The position numbers and the translations under genes were made by a program. Shown here in pieces: positions 1-9,479 of a stretch of 64,000 nt of DNA (position 1 is the first letter of the stretch; the number at the start of each line of letters is the position of its first letter). The stretch comes from Sphingobacterium paludis. GTDB lineage: Bacteria > Bacteroidota > Bacteroidia > Sphingobacteriales > Sphingobacteriaceae. The stretch is taken from positions 1 to 64,000 of the forward strand of contig NZ_SNZV01000008.1 in NCBI RefSeq assembly GCF_004364125.1. The letters are read 5' to 3'. The notes beneath the pieces are model-generated. The model did no database searches. It saw nothing but the letters and a program-made list of their open reading frames with translations, and was not told the origin of the DNA.

Positions 1-37
1 TGACGATTTGATGTTCTGAAAACTTGCTCTTTTTCAT
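1..37 (-). CDS. IS3-family transposase OrfA, N-terminal fragment (runs off window)
   Basis: An ATG at 37-35 on the minus strand opens a frame that reads MKKSKFSEHQIV before leaving the window. This is the typical start of the helix-turn-helix OrfA protein of IS3-family elements, which binds the element ends and is joined to OrfB by frameshifting. Only 12 residues are visible, so the assignment rests on that motif. The element end should lie a little to the right (about 40-110). Its position beside a decayed IS66 transposase fits a region that collects mobile elements. Confidence 0.6.
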   Translation of the reverse strand, partial: MKKSKFSEHQIV

Positions 38-362
38 AATATATAACAAACTAATTTAACACTTTTAATTTGTCTGAAAAACAGGTAAGTCTACCAAAAT
101 GGGAAGGCTTCAAAAATACTGTAGCCCTAGGGGAAATCTATTCAATCACTAAAAATATTAATTACTGATACAAGTGTCTTAATGTGCTTTCTACAAATTG
201 ACCGCTATTCATTATCTTCTCAAAATGAAGCATAAGATTTGATTACCTTTAATCTATGGAAACATCGATCATCGAACAAGCATTTGAGTAGATTTAATTT
301 CAGATTGTCAAATTGACTAATAAATTTTCACACCTCTACACCCTACTTATCCGCCCGATGAA
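38..362. other. intergenic, probable end of IS3 element plus unassigned sequence
   Basis: No coding frame was recognised here. The first 60-70 bases probably hold the terminal region of the IS3-type element whose OrfA starts at 37. The rest lies beyond the stop codon of the IS66 remnant. No tRNA, terminator or clear repeat was seen. Confidence 0.4.
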
Positions 363-700
363 CTACATTTGAGCTGATTTCTGGAAGTTTTGCGGATATA
401 GATCCTTTAGATTTTTGTGGTTGATTGACGCTATGTTGATCAGGGTTTGTTTTAACCATTGGAATGGGTTTACCTCATGCTTTTTGCATATAGCGAAGAA
501 ATAGTATATCATTCCCGATCGCTGTGCTGCTTAATGGCTTCCGGCAAAGAGGTAGTTTTTCTGCCCAGTGCCACTGCTCTTATGGCATTTGTACTTCATA
601 TATAATTCATAGTGCCACACGATATATCACGCAGGATATTTCAATCAGACTGTCTGGGCACACTGCGGGCTTGCTTTTTGAAATAAGAAAGAATATAACC
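363..700 (-). pseudogene. IS66-family transposase, decayed C-terminal remnant
   Basis: The minus strand keeps one continuous frame from about 700 down to a stop at 363-365. It contains the IS66 C-terminal signature NAIRAVALGRKNYLFAGSH, then a stop in place of the usual Glu, then AAQRSGMIYYFFAICKK, HEVNPFQWLK and LYPQNF. Intact IS66 proteins read ENAIRP.ALGRKNYLFAGSHEAAQR...YSFFATCK in the same order. At least two further in-frame stops lie upstream (around 595 and 655), one where a Trp codon is expected. Roughly the last 110 residues of a protein of about 500 remain, so it cannot be functional. The boundary near 700 is approximate. Confidence 0.8.
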
Positions 701-764
701 TTATCACTAACTATAGGCAACAAATTAAATTAGATCTCCAGTTTAGCGGACAGCAATGATTTTC

Positions 765-3700
765 TTAACTGACATTGATCTTAAAGTGACTTTCTTTATA
801 TTTTTGTGGTGAAAGTTGGTAGAATTTTTTAAAGACCCGACTAAAATAATTGAGTTCCCGGTAACCACAATGATAAGCGATTTCGGTGATGGGCATATCG
901 CTTTCCAGCATAACTAAAGCTTTTCTTAGTCTATACTCGTTAAGCACTTCGCTGGCACTTTTATGGAGTATGGATTTAAGATTAAGGTGCAACGATGTGC
1001 GGCTAATACACATTTCAGCCGCAATCCCCTCAATAGATAGCCCTGGATCGGTGTAAAACTTCTCTAAAGTGGCGTTCAGCCTGATTAGAAAATCTTGGTT
1101 CTGATTATTGTTTGCTACATTGCTACTCACTAATGTCCCGAGCTCCACAATATGTTCTTTTAATTTAATTCGGGAATCTATCATATTGGAAACCAAAAAT
1201 TCCAATTCCTTTAAATTGAACGGCTTGCCGATATACGCATCAGCTCCCACAACCAAGCCGTTGATTCGATAAATATCTTCATCAGTCTCAGACAAAAGAA
1301 TAATTGGAATATGGTCAAACTTTGGATGTTGTTTTAATTTTAGGCACAATTCCAGACCATCAGTTTTAGGCATATTCACATCACTGATAATGACGTCAGG
1401 TGGCGTCTTGTTGATCTTGTCCCAAGCGGCGGCACCATCCGTTGCTTTTATAATACGATAAGTTTCCTGAAAATGTTCGGAAAGAAAATTCAGCAATTCT
1501 CTGTTGTCTTCGACGAGCAGCAATGTATATTTTTCAGAAGATATATTCACTCTGACAGGACTCGCTATTGGTATCTCTGAAACAGGGAGCTTAACTATTG
1601 CCTGATTGTTATTTCCTGTTTGCTGATCATCTATCGGGAGATGAACTGAAATCGTTGTTCCTTTCCCAGGCACACTGGAAGCATCAATCTTTCCATGAAG
1701 ACTATTAACTAAACTAGCCACTAAAGCCATACCAATCCCTATGCCCTCAATGTCTTTATGTTCCGAAGATCTGTAGAAAGGATCAAAAATATGGTGTAAG
1801 TCAGTAGCAGACATTCCCGTCCCTGTGTCACTAACTGAAAAATCGATCGTCTTGTTATTATCCTGAATCGCCATCACCACTGCTATACTACCCTCATCCG
1901 TATGTTTTATAGCGTTGGACAGGATATTTGAAAGTATTTTTTCCAACTTATCTGCATCAAAGAAAACTTCTAAATGATCAACATTAGTCAAAAAAGTTAT
2001 AGCTAAATTTTTACTCTGGGTTAAAATTTCGAATGAGTCGATGATTTGCTGAACAAATACAACCACATCCGCTCTACTAAAAGACACAGCGAAATTGTTG
2101 TCCTCGATTTTTCTGAATTCCGCTAGCTGATGAATAAGCCTGAATAACTTTGATGCGTTTCTTCTGATGCGCAACAAGTCAGATTGCTCGCTGTGATCGA
2201 TCTCTTTTTCTGAGATGAACTTGTCAATGGACGCAAGAATAAGGGTTAAAGGTGTTTTGAACTCATGCGATATAAACGTGAAGAAATTAATCCGATATTG
2301 TGAAAGGGCCTCCGTTTTTTCCTTATCCATATGCGCGAGCCGAATTTCAGCCCGTTTTTGATGTAGAAAACGTACAAATCGAGTATATATCCAGATAATA
2401 CCTACGAGCAAAAATGTATAAAAAATATAGGCAAGATTGCTTTTATAAAATGGAGGAGAAACCTTAATGCTAATTTTTGCCTCCATCTGCGAAAGTTCTC
2501 CCCCATCATCCAATGTCCTCACATGGAAAACATACTCACCCGGATCTAGATTCGTGTAGGTCGTACTGGTTTTGTTGCCTACATAGTTCCATTGATTTTC
2601 GAACCCTTCTAAATAATAGGCGTACTTTGTGCTTCCAGGCAGAACATAATCGATAGCGTGATAACTAATGGTGAATACATTTTGATTATATAATAAGTTT
2701 ATCTCTTTAGCATAAACTATCTGTTCCTTTAAAACAGCACTGTTTTTATCAGGTTGTACGGTTTTATTAAGCAACTGAAAATCAGTAAAAACCAACGGCT
2801 GTATCGAGTTTCTTACGCGCGTTTTTAAAGGATCAAAATAGCTAAGACCATCGATGCTCCCGAAATAAAAAGTTCCGTCACTGGCCTTTAAAAAAGATTT
2901 AAAATTAAACTGATTGGAACTCAAGCCATGTTGCTTGTCGTAATTGATGATTTTGCCAGTTCTTGGGTCACATTTAGAGATGCCTAAATTGGTACTTAAC
3001 CAGATCATACCCATTTTATCTTCCAAAATACCATATACGTTATTGTTTGCCAGTCCGTTTTCAGCAGTATAATGCTGAAATGCGTCTTTTTCGATGTTAT
3101 AGACGCACGTACCACCATCTAAAGTTCCGAACCATAACTGCCTGTGTCGGTCCTCATACACACTCACTATCTGATTGCTTAATAATGGTGCATTCTTTCC
3201 TTGGTTTGTATAATGTTTGAAGGTTTTTGTTTTAGGGTTATACCTATAAATACCATGCTGTCGCGAGCAAAACCATAAATCACCGTTTTTATCCTCGATC
3301 AGATCATATATGAATTTATCGCTCAGAACTTTCGGTTCAAAAAGATTGAACCGATTTGTCTTGTAATCAAAACAATTTAATCCCTGCTGTGTACCAATCC
3401 ATAGTATTCCCCGGCTATCACGATATACCGCATAAACTTGATTGTTTGACAACGAATGCGGATCCGATGGACTCTTTTTATAAATCGTAGTCGTTTTGTT
3501 CTTTATATTAAAACGATGCAATCCGCCTAAGAATGTACCTACCCAAATGTTTCCTTCACCATCATTATGGATGGTATGGACATTGTTGGAATTAAGAAAG
3601 AAAGGTTTAGACTCCTTGTTGATGTACTCGAACGATTCCGTTGCCGGATCATAAATCGAAATACCCCCATCTTCCGTAGCAATCCACACCCGATGTAAGT

Positions 3701-4748
3701 TATCCTCAATTAATTGGCTAACGGCTTTTCCTGATAAACCATTTTGGAGATCACTTGGAAGTATTTTCTTAAAACCACCTTCCTCTATCGTAGTATAGTT
3801 GATGCCTCCGAAATACGTGCCAAGCCATACTACTCCGTCTTTGCTGATAAAAGTAGAATAAATCGCTTGATCATTTAGCTTATTCGGCTCTCGATGAAAT
3901 GATTGTTGATAATTGTACGTTAATCCGGTGAAGACATGGTGAACGTACAACCCATCTTCAGTACCAATGAACAATTGATCTTTCTGGTCACTGGTTATAG
4001 ATCTTACCGTTCGATTCTCCATACTTTCATGGATAGCAAAGTTTAGTTTTGTAAGACGCTGATGACGATCGTCGTAACGATAGATACCGTATGAAGTGGC
4101 TAACCAAATGCGTCCTTTTGGATCCCGATGTATTTGATATATTATAAAATCATCTGCGGAAATTGGCGCAAAAACGCCCTTTCCAAATGAACGTTTTATC
4201 TGGCCATTATGATCGATAATAATTAATTTATTGTCCAATGCCAGCAGAAAACGATTGTCTGGAAGTACACACATGGCCCTTGCATGAACAGCGCCACTGA
4301 TTCTTGACACTTGTTCCGAAATCCGAAACAAGCCACTATTTGTCCCTGCATAGATAACACCATTATCCTCTAACAAAAAGGTGATGTTCGGCATTCCGGG
4401 AAGTTCCAAAACGGTAAAGGAATCTTGGGTTTGATCATATACATAAAGCCCTTCTTTGGTGCCGACATATAACTGCGATCGAAAAAATTGCAAAGCATTT
4501 ATATGATTGGTTGATTTGCCCAACTTGGACATGTTTATGTAATAACTTTTAATTTGATTACCATCAAACTGATTCAACCCCTCTCTTGTCCCAAACCACA
4601 TAAACCCTGTATCGTCTTGCGCAATAGCAAATACGGCGTTATGGGAAAGTCCTTCTGCAGAAGTCAATTTCCGAAAATTCAGTCCTTGACCGAAAAGTAA
4701 CATACAAAAAGAAGACAATAAGTAAGTGAAAATAGCTGATTTATTCAT
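765..4748 (-). CDS. hybrid two-component system (HTCS) sensor/regulator of the sulfatase PUL
   Basis: This 1327-residue protein has the full HTCS layout. A signal peptide (about 1-22) is followed by two seven-bladed-propeller regions of Reg_prop repeats (about 25-690, e.g. GLSHNAVFAIAQD and GFMWFGTREGLNQFDG). A Y_Y_Y domain (about 690-755) and one membrane helix (about 770-795) come next. The cytoplasmic part has HisKA with SHEFKTPL (His near 829), HATPase with DTGTGMS and GIGIGMAL, a receiver with ISDVNMPKTDG (phospho-Asp near 1120), and a C-terminal AraC-type HTH (about 1220-1320). The family senses oligosaccharides in the periplasm and activates the neighbouring sus operon, here transcribed divergently from 4878. 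All catalytic residues appear present. The ligand cannot be read from sequence. Confidence 0.96.
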   Translation of the reverse strand: MNKSAIFTYLLSSFCMLLFGQGLNFRKLTSAEGLSHNAVFAIAQDDTGFMWFGTREGLNQFDGNQIKSYYINMSKLGKSTNHINALQFFRSQLYVGTKEGLYVYDQTQDSFTVLELPGMPNITFLLEDNGVIYAGTNSGLFRISEQVSRISGAVHARAMCVLPDNRFLLALDNKLIIIDHNGQIKRSFGKGVFAPISADDFIIYQIHRDPKGRIWLATSYGIYRYDDRHQRLTKLNFAIHESMENRTVRSITSDQKDQLFIGTEDGLYVHHVFTGLTYNYQQSFHREPNKLNDQAIYSTFISKDGVVWLGTYFGGINYTTIEEGGFKKILPSDLQNGLSGKAVSQLIEDNLHRVWIATEDGGISIYDPATESFEYINKESKPFFLNSNNVHTIHNDGEGNIWVGTFLGGLHRFNIKNKTTTIYKKSPSDPHSLSNNQVYAVYRDSRGILWIGTQQGLNCFDYKTNRFNLFEPKVLSDKFIYDLIEDKNGDLWFCSRQHGIYRYNPKTKTFKHYTNQGKNAPLLSNQIVSVYEDRHRQLWFGTLDGGTCVYNIEKDAFQHYTAENGLANNNVYGILEDKMGMIWLSTNLGISKCDPRTGKIINYDKQHGLSSNQFNFKSFLKASDGTFYFGSIDGLSYFDPLKTRVRNSIQPLVFTDFQLLNKTVQPDKNSAVLKEQIVYAKEINLLYNQNVFTISYHAIDYVLPGSTKYAYYLEGFENQWNYVGNKTSTTYTNLDPGEYVFHVRTLDDGGELSQMEAKISIKVSPPFYKSNLAYIFYTFLLVGIIWIYTRFVRFLHQKRAEIRLAHMDKEKTEALSQYRINFFTFISHEFKTPLTLILASIDKFISEKEIDHSEQSDLLRIRRNASKLFRLIHQLAEFRKIEDNNFAVSFSRADVVVFVQQIIDSFEILTQSKNLAITFLTNVDHLEVFFDADKLEKILSNILSNAIKHTDEGSIAVVMAIQDNNKTIDFSVSDTGTGMSATDLHHIFDPFYRSSEHKDIEGIGIGMALVASLVNSLHGKIDASSVPGKGTTISVHLPIDDQQTGNNNQAIVKLPVSEIPIASPVRVNISSEKYTLLLVEDNRELLNFLSEHFQETYRIIKATDGAAAWDKINKTPPDVIISDVNMPKTDGLELCLKLKQHPKFDHIPIILLSETDEDIYRINGLVVGADAYIGKPFNLKELEFLVSNMIDSRIKLKEHIVELGTLVSSNVANNNQNQDFLIRLNATLEKFYTDPGLSIEGIAAEMCISRTSLHLNLKSILHKSASEVLNEYRLRKALVMLESDMPITEIAYHCGYRELNYFSRVFKKFYQLSPQKYKESHFKINVS

Positions 4749-4808
4749 GTATAAACAATAATCCTAATAAATTAAACATTGCTGCTAATGCAGCGTCAGA
4801 TATTGATT

Positions 4809-4816
4809 TAATTTTG
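4809..4816 (+). promoter_or_regulatory. candidate -7 box for the susC-led operon
   Basis: TAATTTTG matches the Bacteroidetes -7 consensus TAnnTTTG exactly and lies about 60 bases before the susC start, in the divergent HTCS/susC spacer. No convincing -33 TTTG is found at the usual spacing, so this is only a candidate; HTCS-driven promoters often lack it. Confidence 0.3.
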
Positions 4817-4877
4817 ACTACCAAATCTATAGATTTTATATTGGTAACAACAAATAATTTTCAAACCAAATAACAGT

Positions 4878-7800
4878 ATGATTCGATCAATCACAACAGG
4901 GAATTTTATGGGCGGACTACTATTCCTTTATTTTCTACTTTTTCTACTCCCTCATAAACTCTTTGCCCAGACCGATATTAAAGGGCGAGTACTGGACGAT
5001 AACGGAGAACCGATTTCCGGTGTAAGTATTTCGATTACAGGAACCGATATAGTAACTGCAACTAATGCTCAAGGTTTTTTTACGTTAAATTCTGTTCAGA
5101 AAGATGTCACTTTAAAATTTATATATATAGGTTATAAGACACAAGAATTGGCACTGAATGGTAAATCCGAATTAGAGATCATCATGGTTCCACAGCATGC
5201 TTCTCTAGATGAGGTTGTAGTCATAGGTTATGGTGCCGTCGCAAAAAGTGATCTAACAGGTTCCGTATCTTCTTTTAAAGCAGAAGATCTTACCAAGGGA
5301 GCGAATGTAAACGTACAACAAAGTTTAATAGGTAGAAGTCCCGGTGTGCAGATATACCAAAAAAGCGGCGAGCCCGGAGCTGCCATGAGTGTGCAAATAA
5401 GAGGAATTACCTCCATTACCGGAAACAATTCTCCGCTATATGTTATCGATGGTATGCCTGTGAATGATGCTGTTGCGATAGGCTCAGCTGGTGTAGCAGG
5501 AACGACTAACAACCCGAATAATCGCAACCCACTGAATGCACTGAATCCCGCAGACATTGCTTCTATTGAAATTTTGAAGGATGCATCGGCTACGGCTATT
5601 TATGGTTCACGTGGTGCGAACGGTGTCGTGCTGATTACCACAAAAAAAGGGAAAGAAGGAAAAACTATCGTCTCCTATGATGCAACTTTCGGGCAGCAGA
5701 ATGTAGCTAAAACACAGCGTTATCTGTCTGCAGACGAATACAAATCCGCCATTAATGGAATAATTGAAGAGGGGAAATTGAACACGAGTGTATATCAACC
5801 GGTCGAAGCCTCAGCATATAATACCGATTGGCAAGATCTTTTGTTAACAAATGCACCGATTCAAAGTCATGATGTTTCATTTAGTGGTGGCGTTCAACAG
5901 ACGAAGTATCATATTTCCCTTGGTTATTTTGATCAGGAAGGAGTCATGTTAAACTCTTCTACTACCCGTTATAATGCACGTATCAATATGGAAACGGGGG
6001 TGGCTTCAAAATATAACATTGGCATGGGTCTCTCTACGGCTTATATCAAAGACCATTACAACGCCAACGGAACAGGATTGAATGATAATGGTAGTGCACT
6101 TTATATGGCACAAAATTATGACCCCACCGCTCCACCCTATAATACGGATGAGACTTATTATCGCTCACCCTTGATGGCGCCCATGGATAACCCTTTGGCA
6201 ATAATCAATGGCCAATATTCAGTAGGAGAAACCTATCGGACTTTTGGTAACATCTATGCGGAATATTTTATTCTTCCTTCGTTATCAGCACGGGGGAGGA
6301 TCGGGACAGACATCAATATCTCCCAACGGAATTTTTGGATAGATCCCTCCACCATTACCGGGGCATCTTATAACGGATATGCGGATGCCCGTGATGGGAA
6401 GAGAACTTACTATCTATTGGAAGGTACATTGAATTATAACAAAACTTTCGGTAAGCACAAGCTATCAGCATTAATCGGATCTACCTACGAAAATTATACG
6501 TCTAGCTCGTTAATTGCCAACGCCCGGGATTTTGCATTGCCAGATCTCACGTACTACGGAATAGGATCAGGGAACGATGCTTTAAATGGTGTAAACTATG
6601 GAGCTCAGGAGAATAGATTGCTGTCTTACATAGGGCGGATAAACTATAGTTTCGCTGACAAATACCTATTCACCGGGTCCTTACGAGCGGATGGATCGGC
6701 ACGATTCGGACCGGAGCAAAGATTTGGTTATTTCCCTTCAGGAGCTTTCGCTTGGAAGATCAAGCAAGAAGATTTTCTGAAAACACTAGATCAGATTGAT
6801 GATCTGAAACTACGCGTAAGTTATGGGACAACCGGCAATCAGCCCAATAGCAATTATCTATATTTTTCTACCTATGCAGCCGGCAGATCCGCTGTATTTG
6901 ATGGTGAGAAGGTAAGTACTATCGCGCCAACAAGAAGTTCAAATTCCTATCTACAATGGGAATCTGCTAATCAATTCGATATAGGTCTTGATTTTGTGAT
7001 CTTAAATTCACGGATATCAGGAAGTATTGACTATTATAACCGCAAGACGACAAATCTCTTATATAACGTACCTCAACCATTAAGTTCAGGCTTTTCCAGT
7101 CGCACAGAGAATGTGGGAAGTATGCGTAATACCGGAATCGAGTTCAACCTTAACGGAGCTATCATAGATAACCGAGAGGTTAAATTGGATGCCAATTTTA
7201 ATATCACGACGTTAAATAATAAAATTTTGAGCCTCGGTAGTGTGAGTCAATTCATCGGTTCTGGCCCTGGGAATATCGGAGAGTACAGTATACTTAAACC
7301 AGGTGAATCAATGGGTTCATTCTATGGATATATTGTAGACGGTGTTTGGCAAGAAGGAGATGATTTTTCTTTGGTGCAGGCCGGTGTACGACCTGGTGAT
7401 CTAAAATATCGCGATCTCGACAATAATAACATAATTAATGCCAATGATCGGACTATTCTAGGAAGATCATTACCTGATTTTTATTACGGGTTCAATACCA
7501 ATGTCCAGTATAGAAACCTAACACTATCTATCTTTATAGAAGGTTCTAAGGGCGCCAAAATGCTAAACAGCAGTTTAGTTGATTCCTATTATCCCGTTGA
7601 TTTTCGCAGAAACAAATTAGCAGAACCCTATTTGAACAGATGGACGGCGGCCAATCCCAGTGAAAAATACCCTTCGTTTATTCCAGGTGACGTACAGGGC
7701 GCTCTAAATGTAACGAATAGAACTGTAGAGGATGCTTCCTATTTGCGTCTCCAATCCGTTCGTTTATCTTATAATGTTCCTTTACCGGAAAGCTTGTTTG

Positions 7801-7967
7801 TCCAAAGCGCGACCTTTTTCATTAATGGTCAGAACTTATATACGTTCACGAAATATTCCGGAGTAGATCCAGCTGTCAATGCTATTGGCGACGATATCCT
7901 AAGGGTAGATTATAATTCTTATCCGCTGACACGTACGTTCACAGCTGGTGTAAATGTTCAATTTTAA
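4878..7967 (+). CDS. SusC-like TonB-dependent outer-membrane receptor (sulfatase PUL)
   Basis: The protein has 1029 residues. A signal peptide ends near residue 31 (KLFAQ) and is followed by a carboxypeptidase-regulatory-like domain (about 33-112, DIKGRVLDDNGEPISGVSI). The SusC hallmark LDEVVVIGYG comes next, then a plug domain (IYGSRGANGVVLITTKKG) and a 22-strand barrel ending in Phe (NVQF). It imports oligosaccharides across the outer membrane using TonB energy, capped by the SusD lipoprotein encoded 30 bp downstream. It leads an operon susC-susD-GH43-sulfatase-sulfatase facing the HTCS gene. There is no N-terminal STN domain, so signalling is expected to go through the HTCS rather than an anti-sigma factor. 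Confidence 0.96.
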   Translation: MIRSITTGNFMGGLLFLYFLLFLLPHKLFAQTDIKGRVLDDNGEPISGVSISITGTDIVTATNAQGFFTLNSVQKDVTLKFIYIGYKTQELALNGKSELEIIMVPQHASLDEVVVIGYGAVAKSDLTGSVSSFKAEDLTKGANVNVQQSLIGRSPGVQIYQKSGEPGAAMSVQIRGITSITGNNSPLYVIDGMPVNDAVAIGSAGVAGTTNNPNNRNPLNALNPADIASIEILKDASATAIYGSRGANGVVLITTKKGKEGKTIVSYDATFGQQNVAKTQRYLSADEYKSAINGIIEEGKLNTSVYQPVEASAYNTDWQDLLLTNAPIQSHDVSFSGGVQQTKYHISLGYFDQEGVMLNSSTTRYNARINMETGVASKYNIGMGLSTAYIKDHYNANGTGLNDNGSALYMAQNYDPTAPPYNTDETYYRSPLMAPMDNPLAIINGQYSVGETYRTFGNIYAEYFILPSLSARGRIGTDINISQRNFWIDPSTITGASYNGYADARDGKRTYYLLEGTLNYNKTFGKHKLSALIGSTYENYTSSSLIANARDFALPDLTYYGIGSGNDALNGVNYGAQENRLLSYIGRINYSFADKYLFTGSLRADGSARFGPEQRFGYFPSGAFAWKIKQEDFLKTLDQIDDLKLRVSYGTTGNQPNSNYLYFSTYAAGRSAVFDGEKVSTIAPTRSSNSYLQWESANQFDIGLDFVILNSRISGSIDYYNRKTTNLLYNVPQPLSSGFSSRTENVGSMRNTGIEFNLNGAIIDNREVKLDANFNITTLNNKILSLGSVSQFIGSGPGNIGEYSILKPGESMGSFYGYIVDGVWQEGDDFSLVQAGVRPGDLKYRDLDNNNIINANDRTILGRSLPDFYYGFNTNVQYRNLTLSIFIEGSKGAKMLNSSLVDSYYPVDFRRNKLAEPYLNRWTAANPSEKYPSFIPGDVQGALNVTNRTVEDASYLRLQSVRLSYNVPLPESLFVQSATFFINGQNLYTFTKYSGVDPAVNAIGDDILRVDYNSYPLTRTFTAGVNVQF

Positions 7968-7997
7968 TAGCAATGAAATATCAAAAAAGTATTCGAA

Positions 7998-9470
7998 ATG
8001 AAAAAGATCTTTAATTATATCAACTTATTCATCGTTAGCGGATCCTTAATGGCATGTAGTGGCATTTTGGATGTAGTACCTAATTCTGAATTTTCTCCAG
8101 ATAATGTGCTGACGACAGAAGAGGGCATAAAATCCCTCTTATTTTCGGCATATGCAGAACAGCAGACGCAGCAAAACTCTCGCTTTGTTATCAATGATTC
8201 CGAGGTGAGCACCGATATGGCTTTCAATTCAGCAGGGGCAGAGAATAGTCAACTTATACACCTCATAAACTTCACTTGGACGCCCACATTAAGTACTTTC
8301 CAAAGTGATATGTGGGGACCAAATTACCGTTCTATCCGTGATGCTAACGGCGTAATAGAAAATATTGAAGGAGTCAACACATCCGAAGAAACCAAGAATC
8401 TGCTATTAGCGGAGGCTAAAGTATTACGCGCACATGCCTATGCTAATTTGTACATTTTTTTTGGCCCTGTACCCCTTCGTCTTTCCACCGAACAGGTGGG
8501 TGATCTAGCACGTGCCACGGATGAAGAGATGAGAGATTTAATTGAATCCGAATTAGTCGAGGCTATTCCATATTTACCGGATCCCGGCGACGAAGAATCA
8601 TTCGGTCGCTTCAACAAAGGAAATGCTACCGGTATTCTAGCTAAATTCTATCTAAATACAAAGCAATGGCAGAAAGCGGCAGACGCTGCTAAAACCGTAA
8701 TCGACTTTGGTTATTACAGTACTACGCAATATAATTTTAAAGATTTATTCAAAGTTGAAAACGAAGGAAAAACAAATAGAGAAATGCTATTGGTGTTACC
8801 ATGCCGGAATGAAGCCGATTATGGCAACTGGTTTATGGCCGGAGCATTGCCACCGGATTTCAAGAGCACTCCAGAGATACCGGAGTATGTTTATCAACCG
8901 ACGATGTCCATTTTCGCTACGCAATACCGCCTGCGTACCGCATTTGTAAACAGCTTGTCACCGAATGACTTAAGACGTTCACTCATTTGTACAAGTTATA
9001 TTAATAACAGTAATGTCACGGTTAACATTTTGGAGGCAGACAACGCCCGAAGTTTCAAATATTGGGATAATGCAATAATAGGGAATAACGGTGGCGCGGA
9101 TGTCCCTGTTTTACGCTATGCTGATATTTTACTAACACGTGCTGAGGCGCTGAATGAACTATCCGGAACAACAGATGAAAGTTTTACCCTAATTAACCAA
9201 ATCCGTAAAAGAGCGGGCCTCACCGACTTATCATCTGCAGATGTCGGGACAAAAGAACTGTTTCGCAATGCCCTATTTAAAGAACGAGGCTGGGAATTTA
9301 TCTCAGAAGGAAAACGGCGTGAAGACCTGATAAGGCAAGGAACCTTTTTGTCTTCAGCAATTGAAAGGGGCATCTCGCCAAGCGTGGCAAACGCAGATAA
9401 GTTATTATTCCCCATTCCTCAGTCTGAAATCGATGCCAATAAGCTTTGTGAACAAAATCCCGGATATTAA
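7998..9470 (+). CDS. SusD/RagB-family glycan-binding lipoprotein (sulfatase PUL)
   Basis: The protein has 490 residues with a lipoprotein leader and lipobox (LMACSG, lipidated Cys near residue 20). The N-terminal SusD-like region (VPNSEFSPDNVLTTEEG) and TPR-type helices (LLAEAKVLRAHAYANLYIFF) are typical. The C-terminal RagB/SusD domain is marked by VLRYADILLTRAEALNEL, INQIRKRAGL and FKERGWEFISEGKRREDLIR. It sits on the cell surface as the lid of the SusC channel and binds the glycan. The gene follows susC by 30 bp and precedes the GH43-like gene by about 9 bp, so one transcript is likely. Confidence 0.95.
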   Translation: MKKIFNYINLFIVSGSLMACSGILDVVPNSEFSPDNVLTTEEGIKSLLFSAYAEQQTQQNSRFVINDSEVSTDMAFNSAGAENSQLIHLINFTWTPTLSTFQSDMWGPNYRSIRDANGVIENIEGVNTSEETKNLLLAEAKVLRAHAYANLYIFFGPVPLRLSTEQVGDLARATDEEMRDLIESELVEAIPYLPDPGDEESFGRFNKGNATGILAKFYLNTKQWQKAADAAKTVIDFGYYSTTQYNFKDLFKVENEGKTNREMLLVLPCRNEADYGNWFMAGALPPDFKSTPEIPEYVYQPTMSIFATQYRLRTAFVNSLSPNDLRRSLICTSYINNSNVTVNILEADNARSFKYWDNAIIGNNGGADVPVLRYADILLTRAEALNELSGTTDESFTLINQIRKRAGLTDLSSADVGTKELFRNALFKERGWEFISEGKRREDLIRQGTFLSSAIERGISPSVANADKLLFPIPQSEIDANKLCEQNPGY

Positions 9471-9479
9471 GACTTGATC

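Noticed and set aside
524..733. Plus-strand open frame of 69 codons
   Set aside because: It lies opposite the IS66 remnant, whose minus-strand reading explains the sequence; the plus-strand product has no recognisable motif.
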